A stretch of DNA of 64,000 nt. Origin: Oceanospirillales bacterium. GTDB taxonomy: Bacteria; Pseudomonadota; Gammaproteobacteria; Pseudomonadales; Balneatricaceae. Location of the stretch: assembly GCA_018223185.1 (NCBI GenBank), contig JAAEYW010000006.1, positions 1-64,000 on the forward strand, in the 5' to 3' direction. The position numbers and the translations under genes are program-made. Below are positions 35,405 to 47,353 of this stretch, one piece after another. Each line of letters starts with the position of its first letter. Positions within the stretch are counted from its first letter, which is position 1. The notes beneath the pieces are model-generated. The model saw only the letters and a program-made list of their open reading frames with translations, made no database searches and was not told the DNA's origin.

Positions 35405-36239
35405 TACTGTCGAACTGATAGAAAGCCTGCATCAACTCAATCGGGAACTGCTCAGCTTTTCGGAACAATTGCTCAAAAGCACGCTTCCCTTCTGGTTGCC
35501 AGGAGAAACAGCCCGAAACCTCAAAGAGGCATCTCACCTTTACACTGATATATGGTATCGGGATGGCCAGGATGGACGCACCACAATCAGTCAGCACGGA
35601 ATCATTGGCGCAGGCCCCGAACTGATTGAGGCAGCCCTGAGGCTAAATCATGCCAAATCAAGCTTTCAGGAACTCGCTACCCACTATCGTATAAGCCAGT
35701 CAGCCGAAATTCTGCAGGAATTACACAGAAGAAGTGAAACGATTGCCGCACTACTGCATCGCCATGGCGCATCAAGAATTCATCTCAAGCAGTGTTATCG
35801 CCAGATACCCGTTTATGATACCTGCCCCTCCAGAATCGGATTCAGCTGGTATACCAGCGGCCGCAGCATTCGTAAACTGACGCCTGTGGAAGCAGAGGAA
35901 AAACTGCTTAAGATGGACACCAGCCAGCCACATATTCAACTACAGTTACAGGCAGTCGGACAGCTGCGCCCCGGAGACATGCTCGCACAGGTACAAAACC
36001 AGGTGCCGGTCATGCGAGCGAACCCGGTCTGGAAACAAAAAGACCATACACTGCGCAAGGCACAAAACACCTCACTGCCGATTATTATCGCCCTTAACAG
36101 TGATAATCCCACCCTGCCCGCGTATAATGAGCCTCCACTTGTCCCTCCTGAGGCGCGCAGCCGACTCGAGCGCAGTGATCTGAAGATAGATCCGCAGCCG
36201 TTTTTGCCAAGCATCAGAGCACACCGTTACCTTGGATAA
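35388..36239 (+). CDS. tus: Tus-like DNA replication terminus site-binding protein
   Basis: By comparison with the E. coli Tus sequence that I remember, this 283-aa protein aligns over most of its length. The central LHRHGASRIHLKQCYRQIPVYDTC and GFSWYTSGRSIRKLTPVEAEEKL match the Tus VHRHLPGLITLNAYRTL and [22 protein letters not shown]. Near the C-terminus QVPVMRANPVWKQKDHTLRKAQNTSLPIIIALNSDN matches [34 protein letters not shown]. Tus binds Ter sites and stops replication forks from one side. The HRH triplet aligns with His144-Arg-His146 of Tus, and His144 lines the fork-lock pocket. Either ATG 35388 or 35391 is usable; the gene overlaps the PilZ gene by 17 bases. I found no convincing Ter site in the window. 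Confidence 0.85.
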   Translation: MMSSTNTVELIESLHQLNRELLSFSEQLLKSTLPFWLPGETARNLKEASHLYTDIWYRDGQDGRTTISQHGIIGAGPELIEAALRLNHAKSSFQELATHYRISQSAEILQELHRRSETIAALLHRHGASRIHLKQCYRQIPVYDTCPSRIGFSWYTSGRSIRKLTPVEAEEKLLKMDTSQPHIQLQLQAVGQLRPGDMLAQVQNQVPVMRANPVWKQKDHTLRKAQNTSLPIIIALNSDNPTLPAYNEPPLVPPEARSRLERSDLKIDPQPFLPSIRAHRYLG

Positions 36240-36247
36240 TCACTTTT

Positions 36248-36586
36248 ATGTCCGAAAGTTCAAACAATAGTTCAAATACTCCGAATCACAGCTCCCATAA
36301 CAAACTGCTGCATCACATCGCTACAGGGTTTGGTTTGCTGTTTCTTATCGCGTATTACCTGATAATCGACAGTACCGGATTCTATGACTGGGTCACCGCC
36401 CGGCTGCCAGCCGAATATGCCGGTGCCGGACTGATGCTCGGCATTATGATTGCGATGACGCCAGGTTTCTTTATATGGAAACATTACAACCGCTGGGTTG
36501 AAAAAAAACTCGGCGTAACCGGCAAGTATTATGAAGATGGATTTTATAAAGCACCCGAACAGTCCGACAACAATAAAACAGATTAA
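36248..36586 (+). CDS. small membrane protein with two hydrophobic segments
   Basis: I do not recognise this protein of 112 aa. It has a Ser/Asn/His-rich N-terminus, two hydrophobic segments (about 24-43, IATGFGLLFLIAYYLII, and 60-76, AGLMLGIMIAMTPGFFIW), and a charged C-terminus. It starts eight bases after the Tus-like gene and is probably its third partner in one transcript. A terminator follows. Confidence 0.75.
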   Translation: MSESSNNSSNTPNHSSHNKLLHHIATGFGLLFLIAYYLIIDSTGFYDWVTARLPAEYAGAGLMLGIMIAMTPGFFIWKHYNRWVEKKLGVTGKYYEDGFYKAPEQSDNNKTD

Positions 36587-36597
36587 ATAACCATCAC

Positions 36598-36627
36598 AAA
36601 AAAACCGCCATAAGGCGGTTTTTTTTA
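36598..36627. terminator. bidirectional terminator before sthA
   Basis: AACCGCC (36603-36609) and GGCGGTT (36614-36620) pair across the loop ATAA, flanked by A7 on the left and T8 on the right. It ends both the PilZ-tus transcript and the opposite sthA gene. Confidence 0.92.
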
Positions 36628-36642
36628 TACTTCACAGTCATT

Positions 36643-38043
36643 TTACAGATTAGATATACGGTTCAGACCTGCAATTGCCGCTACCCGGTAAGCTTCAGCC
36701 ATTGTCGGATAGTTAAAGGTGGTGTTAACGAAATAGTTGATCGTATTCGCTTCACCCGCCTGATTCATAATAGCCTGACCGATATGCACAATCTCAGAAG
36801 CCTGGTCACCGAAACAGTGGATACCCAGTATTTCCAGCGTGTCACGGTTAAAGAGAATTTTAAGCATACCGACCGGCTCACCGGAGATCTGCGCGCGGGC
36901 GGTATCTTTGAAAAATGCCTGACCCACTTCATAAGGCACACAGTCCTCAGTCAACTGCTCTTCCGTCTTACCAATAGAGCTGATTTCTGGAATGGTATAT
37001 ATACCAGTTGGCACATCGTTAATGAAACGGAAGTCGTCAGCATTAAGCATATCAGAGGAGGCTGCCCGGCCCTGGTCAAGCGCAGCGGATGCCAGAGCGG
37101 GCCAGCCGATCACATCACCACAGGCATAGATCCCTTCTGACTTGGTACGATAGTGCTCATCCACCTCAATCTGACCCCGGCTGTTTGCCTCAAGACCGAT
37201 ATTTTCCAGCTTAAGCATATCGGTATTACCACTGCGGCCGTTACACCAGAGAAAAGCATCTGCACGGATCATTTTGCCAGAACGAAGCGTCAGGGTAACG
37301 CCACGCTCATCAGCAACCACTTTCTCATACACTTCATTATGACGGATCTTAACGGCATTATTACGCAGGTGATAACTCAGTGAATCAGAAATTTCTGCAT
37401 CGAGGAAAGACAGTAACCGATCCATTGAGTCTATCAGGTCAACTTTGACACCCAGTCCACTGAAAATAGAAGCATATTCTGAACCGATAACGCCCGCACC
37501 ATAGATAATCAGAGTTCTGGGGGTATGACTCAGGGTCAGTATGGTGTCGCTGTTATAAATACGCGGATGGGTAAAATCGATGTCATCCGGTTTATATGGC
37601 CGCGAACCAGTAGCAATAATAATATTTTTCGCCCGCAGAATTTCGTTACCTTTGACTGTGCCGCTCACCAGCACAGTATTCTGATCGGCGAACTCCGCTT
37701 TTCCGAAAAACAGATCAATACGGTTCCGGGCATAGAAATTCGTGCGCATCATAACCTGGTTAGAGATCACTTTTTCAGCGCGTTTCAGCACTTTAGGAAA
37801 AGAGAACCAGCGAGGCTCTCCGATATCACGGAACATAGGGTTGGTATTAAACTCGATGATCTGCTTAACCGAGTGACGCAGCGCCTTAGATGGAATCGTA
37901 CCCTTGTGCGTACAGTTGCCACCCACAGAGTCCTGTGACTCGATTACGGCTACACGACGTCCCTTCTTCGCCGCATTCATTGCCGCGCCTTCACCGGCAG
38001 GACCGGATCCGATTACAATGACATCATAGTCATATACAGCCAT
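36643..38043 (-). CDS. sthA: soluble pyridine nucleotide transhydrogenase SthA
   Basis: This cytoplasmic FAD enzyme moves reducing equivalents between NADPH and NAD+. It has FAD motif [12 protein letters not shown], and [22 protein letters not shown], which keeps one Cys and lacks the second redox Cys of lipoamide-type enzymes, as in E. coli SthA (UdhA). The NAD(P) Rossmann segment [15 protein letters not shown] and the dimer-interface [13 protein letters not shown] near the end are present. ATG 38043 has GGGGA upstream; the in-frame GTG one codon earlier is less likely. It is a single gene, located next to the nqr region as in Pseudomonas. Confidence 0.96.
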   Translation of the reverse strand: MAVYDYDVIVIGSGPAGEGAAMNAAKKGRRVAVIESQDSVGGNCTHKGTIPSKALRHSVKQIIEFNTNPMFRDIGEPRWFSFPKVLKRAEKVISNQVMMRTNFYARNRIDLFFGKAEFADQNTVLVSGTVKGNEILRAKNIIIATGSRPYKPDDIDFTHPRIYNSDTILTLSHTPRTLIIYGAGVIGSEYASIFSGLGVKVDLIDSMDRLLSFLDAEISDSLSYHLRNNAVKIRHNEVYEKVVADERGVTLTLRSGKMIRADAFLWCNGRSGNTDMLKLENIGLEANSRGQIEVDEHYRTKSEGIYACGDVIGWPALASAALDQGRAASSDMLNADDFRFINDVPTGIYTIPEISSIGKTEEQLTEDCVPYEVGQAFFKDTARAQISGEPVGMLKILFNRDTLEILGIHCFGDQASEIVHIGQAIMNQAGEANTINYFVNTTFNYPTMAEAYRVAAIAGLNRISNL

Positions 38044-38167
38044 CACTTTCCCCTATCACTTATTAATTTTTATAAACTTTTTAAGCCTTAAACGAAACCA
38101 TACACTTTTTTTAGTTGAGAACAGATACTACGCCAACAGCGCAGAGGTAAGCCTTTAAGCACTCAGC

Positions 38168-38407
38168 TTATCGAGGATTTTTAGCATCATAGGCGAGTTC
38201 TGCCACAGCCTGCTTACGGTCCTGCTTATCCTGCTCTTCATCGCACCGGTTCTGATCACCACCGCAAATAGGACACTCTTCGTCGATTCCCACATTGGCA
38301 AGACCGCCACAGGATCCGGCAATGGGTTTACGCCCCATCATTACACCGACAGACATAGCCGCAACAACTAATATCAAAACAACAAACGTCAGAATCATAG
38401 TACTCAT
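38168..38407 (-). CDS. nqrM: Na+-NQR maturation protein NqrM
   Basis: This small membrane-anchored protein (79 aa) is needed to build the iron site of Na+-NQR. It has one N-terminal transmembrane helix (residues 4-24), then SCGGLANVGIDEECPICGGDQNRC with four conserved Cys that probably carry iron. It is adjacent to apbE, at the end of the nqr operon. Confidence 0.94.
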   Translation of the reverse strand: MSTMILTFVVLILVVAAMSVGVMMGRKPIAGSCGGLANVGIDEECPICGGDQNRCDEEQDKQDRKQAVAELAYDAKNPR

Positions 38408-38417
38408 AGAATTTTCC

Positions 38418-39455
38418 TCACTCCACCAGGTAATGCTTAAACCCCGGTGTCATCTTCTCAATAAAGCCCTCATCAGACTTTATAATCAATAACGCTTCAA
38501 CCCCCTGCTCTTCTGCATAGGTTTCTGCCTTTTCAGGGCCTAAAACCATCATTGCAGTCGCCAGGGCGTCAGCAGCAGCACAATCACTGGCCAGCACGGT
38601 AACGGAAGCCAGTTTATGACTGATCGGCCTACCTGTTGCCGGATCAATCGTATGAGAAAAGCGGATCCCGTTTTCCTCGAAGTAATTCCGATAATCACCC
38701 GACGTGGCAATACCCACATCTTTAACTTCAATTATACGCTGAACCTTACGCTCACCGTAAACCGGAGCTTCGATGGCAATTTTCCAGTGGCTGTTATCCG
38801 GCTTTACACCCCGGGCTCTCAATTCACCACCGATCTCTACCAGATATGCAGTAATGCCAGCGCTTTCAAGCAGATCGGCGACCTTATCAACACCGTACCC
38901 TTTTGCAATCGCAGACAGATCAATATAGACGTTACGCTCCCGGTTTAACTGGTTACCGGAAAGCTTAATAAAATGATAACCCACCCGCTGACGCAGTTGA
39001 GTTATCTCATGCTCATCCGGCGCGTGTATAACACGACCATCCGGACCAAAGCCCCACAGATTAACAAGCGGTCCGACCGTGACATCAAATGCACCGCCAG
39101 ATGAATGGCTAATCTCTAAAGCTTTTTTTAATACCTGAGTCAGACCTGCTGACAATGTGACAGACTCGCCTGCCGGCATCTGATTGATACGGCTAAGCTC
39201 TGAATCCTGCTGATAAGTAGACATACTGTTATTAACCTCAACCAGCAGCTGATCAATCCGCGCGGGTAATTTTGCATCAATATCAGTATCAGAAGATACC
39301 CACTTTACTGTGAAGCTGGTACCCATCGTCAGCCCCTGGTGGCTGACAATCTGAGGTTGTTTACTACACCCTGAAACGAGTGCAGAGACAAGAAAAAAAG
39401 CGGCCAGCAGCAAAGCTGCCGGCCGTTTAATGATTTGCCTGGTTAATTCAGACAT
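38418..39455 (-). CDS. apbE: FAD:protein FMN transferase ApbE
   Basis: This lipoprotein attaches FMN covalently to Thr of NqrB and NqrC in the periplasm. It has a signal peptide with lipobox LVSGC (residues ~26-30), a QGLTMGTSFTVKW segment, a GEL motif EIGGELRARG and the metal-binding region near SDCAAADALATAMMVLG. I use ATG 39455 rather than the TTG one codon upstream. It follows nqrF by six bases and precedes nqrM by ten, so all belong to the nqr operon. Confidence 0.95.
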   Translation of the reverse strand: MSELTRQIIKRPAALLLAAFFLVSALVSGCSKQPQIVSHQGLTMGTSFTVKWVSSDTDIDAKLPARIDQLLVEVNNSMSTYQQDSELSRINQMPAGESVTLSAGLTQVLKKALEISHSSGGAFDVTVGPLVNLWGFGPDGRVIHAPDEHEITQLRQRVGYHFIKLSGNQLNRERNVYIDLSAIAKGYGVDKVADLLESAGITAYLVEIGGELRARGVKPDNSHWKIAIEAPVYGERKVQRIIEVKDVGIATSGDYRNYFEENGIRFSHTIDPATGRPISHKLASVTVLASDCAAADALATAMMVLGPEKAETYAEEQGVEALLIIKSDEGFIEKMTPGFKHYLVE

Positions 39456-39461
39456 CAATGA

Positions 39462-40688
39462 TCAGCCACCAAAGTCGTCGAGGAAGATATTCTCACGCTC
39501 AACGCCCAGATCAACCAGCATCTGGATTACAGCAGCATTCATCATGGGAGGCCCACACATGTAGTATTCACAATCTTCAGGAGCTTCATGGTCCTTCAGA
39601 TAGTTTTCGTACAGCACGTTATGGATAAATCCGGTCATACCATCCCAGTTGTCTTCAGGCTGAGGATCTGACAATGCCAGATGCCACTTGAAGTTGTCGT
39701 TCTCCTCCTGAAGCTGATCGTACTCTTCATTGTAGAAGCACTCGCGAAGTGAGCGGGCACCATACCAGAAAGTGATCTTACGCTTAGAGTTCAGACGCTT
39801 CAGCTGATCGAAGATATGAGAACGCATTGGCGCCATACCCGCTCCACCACCGATGAAGACCATCTCGTTATCGGTTTCTTTGGCAAAGAACTCACCAAAT
39901 GGTCCGTAAACGGTAATCTTATCACCTGGCTTCAGGCTGAATACATATGAAGACATCTTACCCGGCGGGAAGTCTGTTCCCGGAGGCGGAGATGCGATAC
40001 GGATATTGAACTTAACAACACCACGCTCTTCCGGATAGTTCGCCATGGAATATGCACGAATAGTGGTTTCATCCACCTTCGATACATAGCGCCACTGATC
40101 GAACTTATCCCAGTCGCCCCGGTATTCCTCTTCAATGACGAAGTCTTTGTAATGCACTTCATGAGGAGGACATTCCAGCTGAACATAACCACCGGCACGG
40201 AAGTCTACGTTCTCACCTTCCGGCAGACGCAGGGTCAGCTCTTTGATGAAAGTAGCAACGTTAGGGTTGGACTCAACCGTACATTCCCACTTTTTAACAC
40301 CAAAGATCTCTTCTTCCAGCTCGATCTTCATATCCTGCTTAACAGCAACCTGACATGAAAGACGCCAGCCCTCTTTAGCCTCACGCATCGTAAAGTGAGA
40401 TTCCTCTGTTGGCAGCATAGAGCCACCACCATCAAGAACCTGACATTTACACTGAGCACAAGTGCCGCCGCCACCACAGGCGGAAGGTACGAAAATACCT
40501 GCATTAGACAGAGTCTGCAGCAGTTTATCACCGGCAGGAACTGTTACGCTCTTCTCCGGATCATCATTAATGGTGATAGTAACCTCACCACTGCTAACCA
40601 GTTTTGAACGGGCTGCCAGAATTACCGCGACCAGTGCAAGCACTACCGCGGTAAACATGACAACGCCGAGAACGATTTCTGCATTCAT
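39462..40688 (-). CDS. nqrF: Na+-NQR subunit F (NADH dehydrogenase, 2Fe-2S, FAD)
   Basis: NqrF takes electrons from NADH. It has an N-terminal transmembrane helix, a plant-type ferredoxin domain ([18 protein letters not shown] with the four-Cys cluster site), an FAD-binding motif [11 protein letters not shown], and NADH-binding [12 protein letters not shown] and [13 protein letters not shown]. The length is 408 aa. There is a 37-base gap after nqrE. Confidence 0.97.
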   Translation of the reverse strand: MNAEIVLGVVMFTAVVLALVAVILAARSKLVSSGEVTITINDDPEKSVTVPAGDKLLQTLSNAGIFVPSACGGGGTCAQCKCQVLDGGGSMLPTEESHFTMREAKEGWRLSCQVAVKQDMKIELEEEIFGVKKWECTVESNPNVATFIKELTLRLPEGENVDFRAGGYVQLECPPHEVHYKDFVIEEEYRGDWDKFDQWRYVSKVDETTIRAYSMANYPEERGVVKFNIRIASPPPGTDFPPGKMSSYVFSLKPGDKITVYGPFGEFFAKETDNEMVFIGGGAGMAPMRSHIFDQLKRLNSKRKITFWYGARSLRECFYNEEYDQLQEENDNFKWHLALSDPQPEDNWDGMTGFIHNVLYENYLKDHEAPEDCEYYMCGPPMMNAAVIQMLVDLGVERENIFLDDFGG

Positions 40689-40725
40689 TAGCTTAATCCT
40701 TCTTTAGTTGATCATGCGACAGCAA

Positions 40726-41334
40726 TTACAGCTGCACGCCGGAGAAAGACATGAAACCCAGAGACATCAGACCTACAGTGATGAAGGTGATACCCAGGCC
40801 ACGCAAACCTGCCGGCACGTCGCTGTATTTAAGTTTTTCACGGATTCCTGCCAGGGTGGCAATTGCCAGCGCCCAGCCAACACCCGCACCGGTACCATAG
40901 ACAACGGACTCACCAAAGGTGTAGTCACGCTCAACCATGAACAGTGCTGCACCCATGATGGCGCAGTTCACTGTGATCAGCGGCAGGAATACACCCAGCG
41001 CGTTGTACAGTGCCGGTACATACTTATCCAGGAACATTTCCAGAATCTGTACAATCGCAGCGATTACACCGATATAGGAGATATAGCCTAAAAAGCTCAG
41101 ATCAACATCAGGATAACCGGCCCAGGCCAGTGCACCTTCACGCAGCAACAGGTTGAATATCAGGTTATTGATAGGCGTTGTGATTGCCAGCACCACAATA
41201 ACCGCAATACCCAGACCGATAGCCGTCTGAACCTTCTTTGAAATCGCCAGGAATGTACACATACCCAGGAAGAAGGCCAGCGCCATGTTTTCAACAAAGA
41301 TCGCCTTAACGGCAAGGCTGATATACTGTTCCAT
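40726..41334 (-). CDS. nqrE: Na+-NQR subunit E
   Basis: This integral membrane subunit with six helices shares the Fe site with NqrD at the dimer interface. It begins [42 protein letters not shown], and carries the conserved [16 protein letters not shown] segment with the metal-binding Cys. The length is 202 aa. It overlaps nqrD by one base. Confidence 0.97.
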   Translation of the reverse strand: MEQYISLAVKAIFVENMALAFFLGMCTFLAISKKVQTAIGLGIAVIVVLAITTPINNLIFNLLLREGALAWAGYPDVDLSFLGYISYIGVIAAIVQILEMFLDKYVPALYNALGVFLPLITVNCAIMGAALFMVERDYTFGESVVYGTGAGVGWALAIATLAGIREKLKYSDVPAGLRGLGITFITVGLMSLGFMSFSGVQL

Positions 41335-41993
41335 TACACAGCCTCCTTCTGAGAGTTCTTAGCCAGTTCAAACTCGGGCGCTTCGACCTGATCTTTCTTA
41401 AAGGTACGAATCAGCCAGATGAACATGCCAATAATAAAGAACGCACTCGGTGGTAGCAGCAGCAGACCATTGGCCTGATACCAGCCTCCATCGGTAACCA
41501 GTGGCAGAATTTCGATACCGAACAGCTTTCCGGCACCAAACAGTTCGCGGATAGTACCAACAAACAACAGTACAACCCCGTAACCGAGCCCGTTACCGAT
41601 ACCATCCAGGAAGGAGATCATCGGCGGGTTCTTCATCGCAAACGCTTCAGCACGACCCATAACGATACAGTTAGTAATGATCAGACCAACGAATACTGAC
41701 AGCTGCTTAGATATTTCATAAGCGTAAGCTTTCAGAATCTGATCTACCACGATTACCAGCGAGGCGATAATCGCCATTTGACAGATGATCCGGATACTGC
41801 TCGGCATCTGATTACGGATAATCGAGATAAACAGGTTGGAGAATGCAGTTACCACGGTTACAGCCAGAGCCATAACAAATGCGGTACCCAGGTTTGATGT
41901 TACCGCCAGCGCGGAACAGATACCCAGAATCTGCAGACCGATTGGGTTATTGTTAAAAATCGGTCCTAACAGGACATCTTTAACTTGAGACAT
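41334..41993 (-). CDS. nqrD: Na+-NQR subunit D
   Basis: This six-helix membrane subunit is homologous to NqrE and RnfA/E. The conserved half-channel motifs [19 protein letters not shown] and [18 protein letters not shown] (with the Fe-ligating Cys) are visible. The length is 219 aa, with three bases between it and nqrC. Confidence 0.97.
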   Translation of the reverse strand: MSQVKDVLLGPIFNNNPIGLQILGICSALAVTSNLGTAFVMALAVTVVTAFSNLFISIIRNQMPSSIRIICQMAIIASLVIVVDQILKAYAYEISKQLSVFVGLIITNCIVMGRAEAFAMKNPPMISFLDGIGNGLGYGVVLLFVGTIRELFGAGKLFGIEILPLVTDGGWYQANGLLLLPPSAFFIIGMFIWLIRTFKKDQVEAPEFELAKNSQKEAV

Positions 41994-41996
41994 TAT

Positions 41997-42785
41997 TTAC
42001 GCCCCCCCTGCTTTCAGATTTGAAAGAAATGGTGCATAACCATTCTCACCCATCCAGAAGTGAACCAGGTTAGTCACACCACGGCTGGTCAGTGTAGCTC
42101 CGGAAAGCCCATCAACCTGATATTTAGCATTGTCTGAACCAGAATCAACATTGCCTTTTATCAGACCAAGCGCCGGCTCCATAGAACCGGCAGGGTATAC
42201 CTGCTTTCCAGGCCACAGAGCTTTCCAGGCCGGATTATCAACTTCACCACCCAATCCTGGGGTTTCAGCATGGGAGTAGAAACCCAGACCGACCACCGTA
42301 TTCAGATCAGATTCAAGCGCGAGGAAGCCATACAGCGTTGACCAGAGACCATAGCCGTGCACCGGCAGGATCATCTTATCAAAGCCCTCAGGTGAATCAC
42401 TCTTGACCAGATACACAGGCATTACCTTTGCCTGATATTTGATAGAAGCGATATCTTCCTGACGACCCAGCTTAAACCCGGTATCCGCCTCTTTTGCTGC
42501 CTTGCGGGCATCATAGCGGGCGGGATCAGCCACCTCAGTGAACTTACCGGTACGCAGATCCACATAGCGTTTTTCGATAAGCTCATCGAAAACAGCCTGA
42601 ACATCCCTGCCATCAGTGGGAATACCGGCCGCAGCCAGGATATTGGTCTGACGGTCAAGGTTCTTGTTTGCTACCTGTTTCGGCTTAAGCAGTACAGCTG
42701 CTGCAGATACAACCACAGAGCAGACCACACACAGCAAAACAGCTACGGTAATTGTTCTACCGATAGAATCTTTACTCGCTGACAT
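41997..42785 (-). CDS. nqrC: Na+-NQR subunit C (covalent FMN)
   Basis: NqrC has one N-terminal transmembrane helix and a periplasmic domain with FMN linked to Thr. The flavinylation motif is [12 protein letters not shown], near residue 225. The [17 protein letters not shown] and [17 protein letters not shown] regions match NqrC. The length is 262 aa. It overlaps nqrB by 14 bases. Confidence 0.97.
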   Translation of the reverse strand: MSASKDSIGRTITVAVLLCVVCSVVVSAAAVLLKPKQVANKNLDRQTNILAAAGIPTDGRDVQAVFDELIEKRYVDLRTGKFTEVADPARYDARKAAKEADTGFKLGRQEDIASIKYQAKVMPVYLVKSDSPEGFDKMILPVHGYGLWSTLYGFLALESDLNTVVGLGFYSHAETPGLGGEVDNPAWKALWPGKQVYPAGSMEPALGLIKGNVDSGSDNAKYQVDGLSGATLTSRGVTNLVHFWMGENGYAPFLSNLKAGGA

Positions 42786-43983
42786 TGCGCATCGCCCTCC
42801 GTTTGATGTTCGCCTGCACTACAAAGTTATCGATCAGTGGTGCAAACAGATTACCGAACAGAATCGCCAGCATCATCCCCTCTGGGAAAGCCGGGTTAAC
42901 TACACGGATAAGAACAACCATCACCCCGATCAGAGCACCGAAATACCACTTACCTTTATTGGTCATGGACGCGGAAATCGGATCGGTAGCCATAAAGAAC
43001 ATACCAAATGCGAAACCACCCAGAACCATATGCCAGTAAAACGGCAGCGCAAACATCGGATTAGTATCAGAACCAATGATATTCAACAGGGTTGCCATAG
43101 CGGTCATCCCGAGGAATACACCTGCAACAATACGCCAGGCAGCAACTTTCGCGAACAGCAATACCAGACCACCCAACGCGATAGCAAAGGTGGAAACCTC
43201 TCCTACTGAGCCCTGAATGTTGCCGATAAAGGCATCAAACCAGGTGATATTCTGTGCCAGAATAGCATCAACACCACCCGCAGCTGCAAGACCCAGAGGC
43301 GTCGCACCAGAGAAGCCATCAACGGCAGTCCAGATCGCATCGCCTGACATCTGCGCAGGGTATGCGAAAAACAGGAAAGCACGACCGGTCAGAGCCGGGT
43401 TCAGGAAGTTTTTACCGGTACCACCGAAAACTTCTTTACCAATAACAACGCCGAAACTGATACCCAATGCGACCTGCCACAACGGGATAGTAGGCGGCAA
43501 AATCAGGGCAAACAGAATAGAAGTAACAAAGAAACCTTCGTTGACTTCGTGTCCACGCTTCATTGCGAATAATACTTCCCAGAACCCCCCGACAATAAAG
43601 GTCGTCAGGTAGATAGGTAGCCAGTACATCGCACCGTGAATGATGTTGTCCCACAGACTGTCCGGGTTAAAACTGGTGAACAGCGCTGTAAGGCCACCCT
43701 GCCAGGTGGTTGGCTCAGTGAGCCCCAGCGTAGCCATTGCAGTATTTGCCTGAAAGCCTACGTTGTATAACCCGAAGAAAACTGCCGGGAAAGTACACAT
43801 CCATACCAGGATCATGATTCGCTTCAGGTCGACAGCATCACGAACATGAGCTGCAGCCTTAGTCACATGACCCGGAGTGTAGAAAATAGTATCGGCTGCT
43901 TCATACAGCGCATACCAATTTTCATACTTGCCGCCTTTATGGAAATGCGGCTCCATCTTATCGAGAATATTTCTTAAGCTCAT
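42772..43983 (-). CDS. nqrB: Na+-NQR subunit B (covalent FMN, riboflavin, quinone site)
   Basis: This is the largest membrane subunit, the Na+ pathway and the quinone site. It begins with a ~60-residue cytoplasmic part, [36 protein letters not shown], then ten helices. The FMN-Thr motif [10 protein letters not shown] is near residue 235. [21 protein letters not shown] closes the protein. The length is 403 aa, and it follows nqrA by two bases. Confidence 0.97.
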   Translation of the reverse strand: MSLRNILDKMEPHFHKGGKYENWYALYEAADTIFYTPGHVTKAAAHVRDAVDLKRIMILVWMCTFPAVFFGLYNVGFQANTAMATLGLTEPTTWQGGLTALFTSFNPDSLWDNIIHGAMYWLPIYLTTFIVGGFWEVLFAMKRGHEVNEGFFVTSILFALILPPTIPLWQVALGISFGVVIGKEVFGGTGKNFLNPALTGRAFLFFAYPAQMSGDAIWTAVDGFSGATPLGLAAAGGVDAILAQNITWFDAFIGNIQGSVGEVSTFAIALGGLVLLFAKVAAWRIVAGVFLGMTAMATLLNIIGSDTNPMFALPFYWHMVLGGFAFGMFFMATDPISASMTNKGKWYFGALIGVMVVLIRVVNPAFPEGMMLAILFGNLFAPLIDNFVVQANIKRRAMRNVSE

Positions 43984-43985
43984 GA

Positions 43986-45410
<1,425 letters not shown>

Positions 45411-45603
45411 TCACAAACCAAAGCAAAAACCCTACTAAGAACGGGATAACCCCAACCCAAAAACCGGTTAAGTATAAAGATCGGGAGGTAATTTTTCTAC
45501 AAGAGCGACCACTAAACGTGGCTTTTAGGTCATTAATAGCAAAGCATTGATAGAACTTTAAGGTATAAGCATATTCTATTTATGAATATATAAAAAAAAC
45601 CAA

Positions 45604-45632
45604 TAAAAAACCGCCTCTTAGGGCGGTTTTTT
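45604..45632 (-). terminator. terminator after gap
   Basis: AAAAAACCGCC and GGCGGTTTTTT pair around the loop TCTTAG, and a T-run follows on the minus strand. It lies about 18 bases after the gap stop codon and separates it from nqrA. Confidence 0.9.
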
Positions 45633-45649
45633 GTTAGCCTAAAGTCTTA

Positions 45650-47086
45650 TCAGACCTTAGCTTTAGGGAACGCAGGCAGTGTACATTTAGCCATGCGCTG
45701 AGCCATACGGATCACCTGACAGCTATAACCAAACTCATTGTCGTACCATACATACAGAACGCAACGATTGCCTTCAGCGATAGTGGCCAGTGCATCGACA
45801 ACACCCGCCGCACGAGAGCCAACAAAGTCAGAAGATACAGCTTCCGGAGAGTTACTGTAATCAATCTGTTTCTGCAGCGGAGAATGCAGCGCCATATCAC
45901 GCAGGTAGCTGTTCAGCTCCTCTTTCTCCGTTGGATTATCCAGATTCAGATTCAGAATCGCCATAGAAACGTTCGGAGTAGGAACACGAATCGCATTACC
46001 GGTCAGCTTACCTTCCAGCTGAGGCAGAGCCTTGGAAACCGCTTTCGCCGCACCGGTTTCAGTAATAACCATGTTCAGGCCTGCAGCACGACCACGACGA
46101 TCACCCTTGTGGTAGTTATCAATCAGGTTCTGATCATTAGTATAGGCATGAACAGTCTCAACGTGACCGTTAGTTACACCATACTTAGCATCGATCGCTT
46201 TCAGCACAGGAGAGATTGCGTTAGTTGTGCACGAAGCAGCCGACAGAATAGTGTCGCTATCTTCGATATCGCCGTGGTTAACGCCCATAACGATATTCTT
46301 AATGCCCTTACCCGGTGCAGTCAGTGCAACCTTAGCAACACCTTTAGACTTCAGGTGCAGAGACAGGCCAGCTTCATCACGCCAGATACCGGTGTTATCC
46401 AGTACCAGTGCATTATTGATATCGTACTGAGTGTAATCAACCTTATCAGGTCCGTCAGAATAGATAACTCTGATCAGGTTACCATTAGCAATAATTGCCT
46501 GATTCTCTTCATCAACCTGAATCGTTCCACGGAAAGAACCATGAACGGAATCACGACGCAGCAGGCTGGCACGTTTTTCCAGATCATTAGCAGCATTACC
46601 CTTGCGCACAACGATTGCACGCAGACGCAGCGACTGACCGCCACCGGTACGCTCAATCAGCAGACGCGCAAGCAGACGACCGATACGACCAAAACCATAA
46701 AGCACAACATCCGTTGGCTCTGAAGCAGCACCACCAATAACAGGTGCCAGCTCAGCAGCAAGAAACTCCTCCATGGATAAACCACCGGCTTCCTGCTGGA
46801 ACTTAACCGCCAGCTTACCCACGTCAACGTGCGCATTCTTGACATCAAGCTTATCCAGAGCAGTCAGAACAGGATGCGTGTCGCAGACCGACAACTCCTG
46901 CTCTTCAACCTGACGCACATAGCGATGTGCTTTTATCACATCAACAACTGAACGCTTGATGATAAGACGACCATATACAGATGTCTCAACGTTCTTGTCA
47001 CGGTACAGACGACCTACTAACGGGATCATCTCTTCAGCTAATGCTTCGCGACCTTTCCAGTCAGCTAACACTTTATCTTGGCTCAC
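45650..47086 (-). CDS. glyceraldehyde-3-phosphate dehydrogenase, long form with N-terminal extension
   Basis: This enzyme oxidises glyceraldehyde-3-phosphate with NAD(P). The standard GAPDH core begins at about residue 125 (VVLYGFGRIGRLLARLLIERT, Rossmann motif) and holds the active-site Cys in SAASCTTNAISP and the substrate site in GLNMVITETGAAKAV. Ahead of it is a ~120-residue helical extension (GREALAEEMIPLVGRLYRDKNVETSVYGRLIIKRSVVDVIKAHRYV), typical of a marine/Pseudomonas-type GAPDH class of about 480 aa. The start is GTG 47086, with GGAG six bases upstream. Its place between nqrA and mfd matches Pseudomonas, where the equivalent gene serves gluconeogenesis. Confidence 0.93.
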   Translation of the reverse strand: MSQDKVLADWKGREALAEEMIPLVGRLYRDKNVETSVYGRLIIKRSVVDVIKAHRYVRQVEEQELSVCDTHPVLTALDKLDVKNAHVDVGKLAVKFQQEAGGLSMEEFLAAELAPVIGGAASEPTDVVLYGFGRIGRLLARLLIERTGGGQSLRLRAIVVRKGNAANDLEKRASLLRRDSVHGSFRGTIQVDEENQAIIANGNLIRVIYSDGPDKVDYTQYDINNALVLDNTGIWRDEAGLSLHLKSKGVAKVALTAPGKGIKNIVMGVNHGDIEDSDTILSAASCTTNAISPVLKAIDAKYGVTNGHVETVHAYTNDQNLIDNYHKGDRRGRAAGLNMVITETGAAKAVSKALPQLEGKLTGNAIRVPTPNVSMAILNLNLDNPTEKEELNSYLRDMALHSPLQKQIDYSNSPEAVSSDFVGSRAAGVVDALATIAEGNRCVLYVWYDNEFGYSCQVIRMAQRMAKCTLPAFPKAKV

Positions 47087-47167
47087 GGCTCACTCCAAAA
47101 AGGTAGTAGTCAATATAGCAGTCAATTTTTGCTGGGCGCATTATCACCTTTTAGCACCCTGTGAGCA

Positions 47168-47223
47168 AATCTGAAACACTACACTTTAGGGCTATATTTC
47201 AGATTAATGTCACAAACATGACA
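47168..47223. promoter_or_regulatory. inverted repeats in the gap-mfd divergent region
   Basis: AATCTGAAA (47168-47176) and TTTCAGATT (47197-47205) form a perfect nine-base inverted repeat with a 20-base loop. TGTCA-CAAACA-TGACA (47208-47223) lies directly next to it. They sit between the divergent gap and mfd genes and are candidate regulatory sites. They do not match the HexR consensus I know. Confidence 0.4.
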
Positions 47224-47353
47224 CATTAAGACAAATCCACCTCACCTTAGGACAGTAAGATTATAGGGTGTACTTTTGGCCCACGCTCCGTAAGATAAGC
47301 GACCATATCAGTACCAGCGCTTCTAACCAGAAGCCAGTATCAGTTCACGGAGT

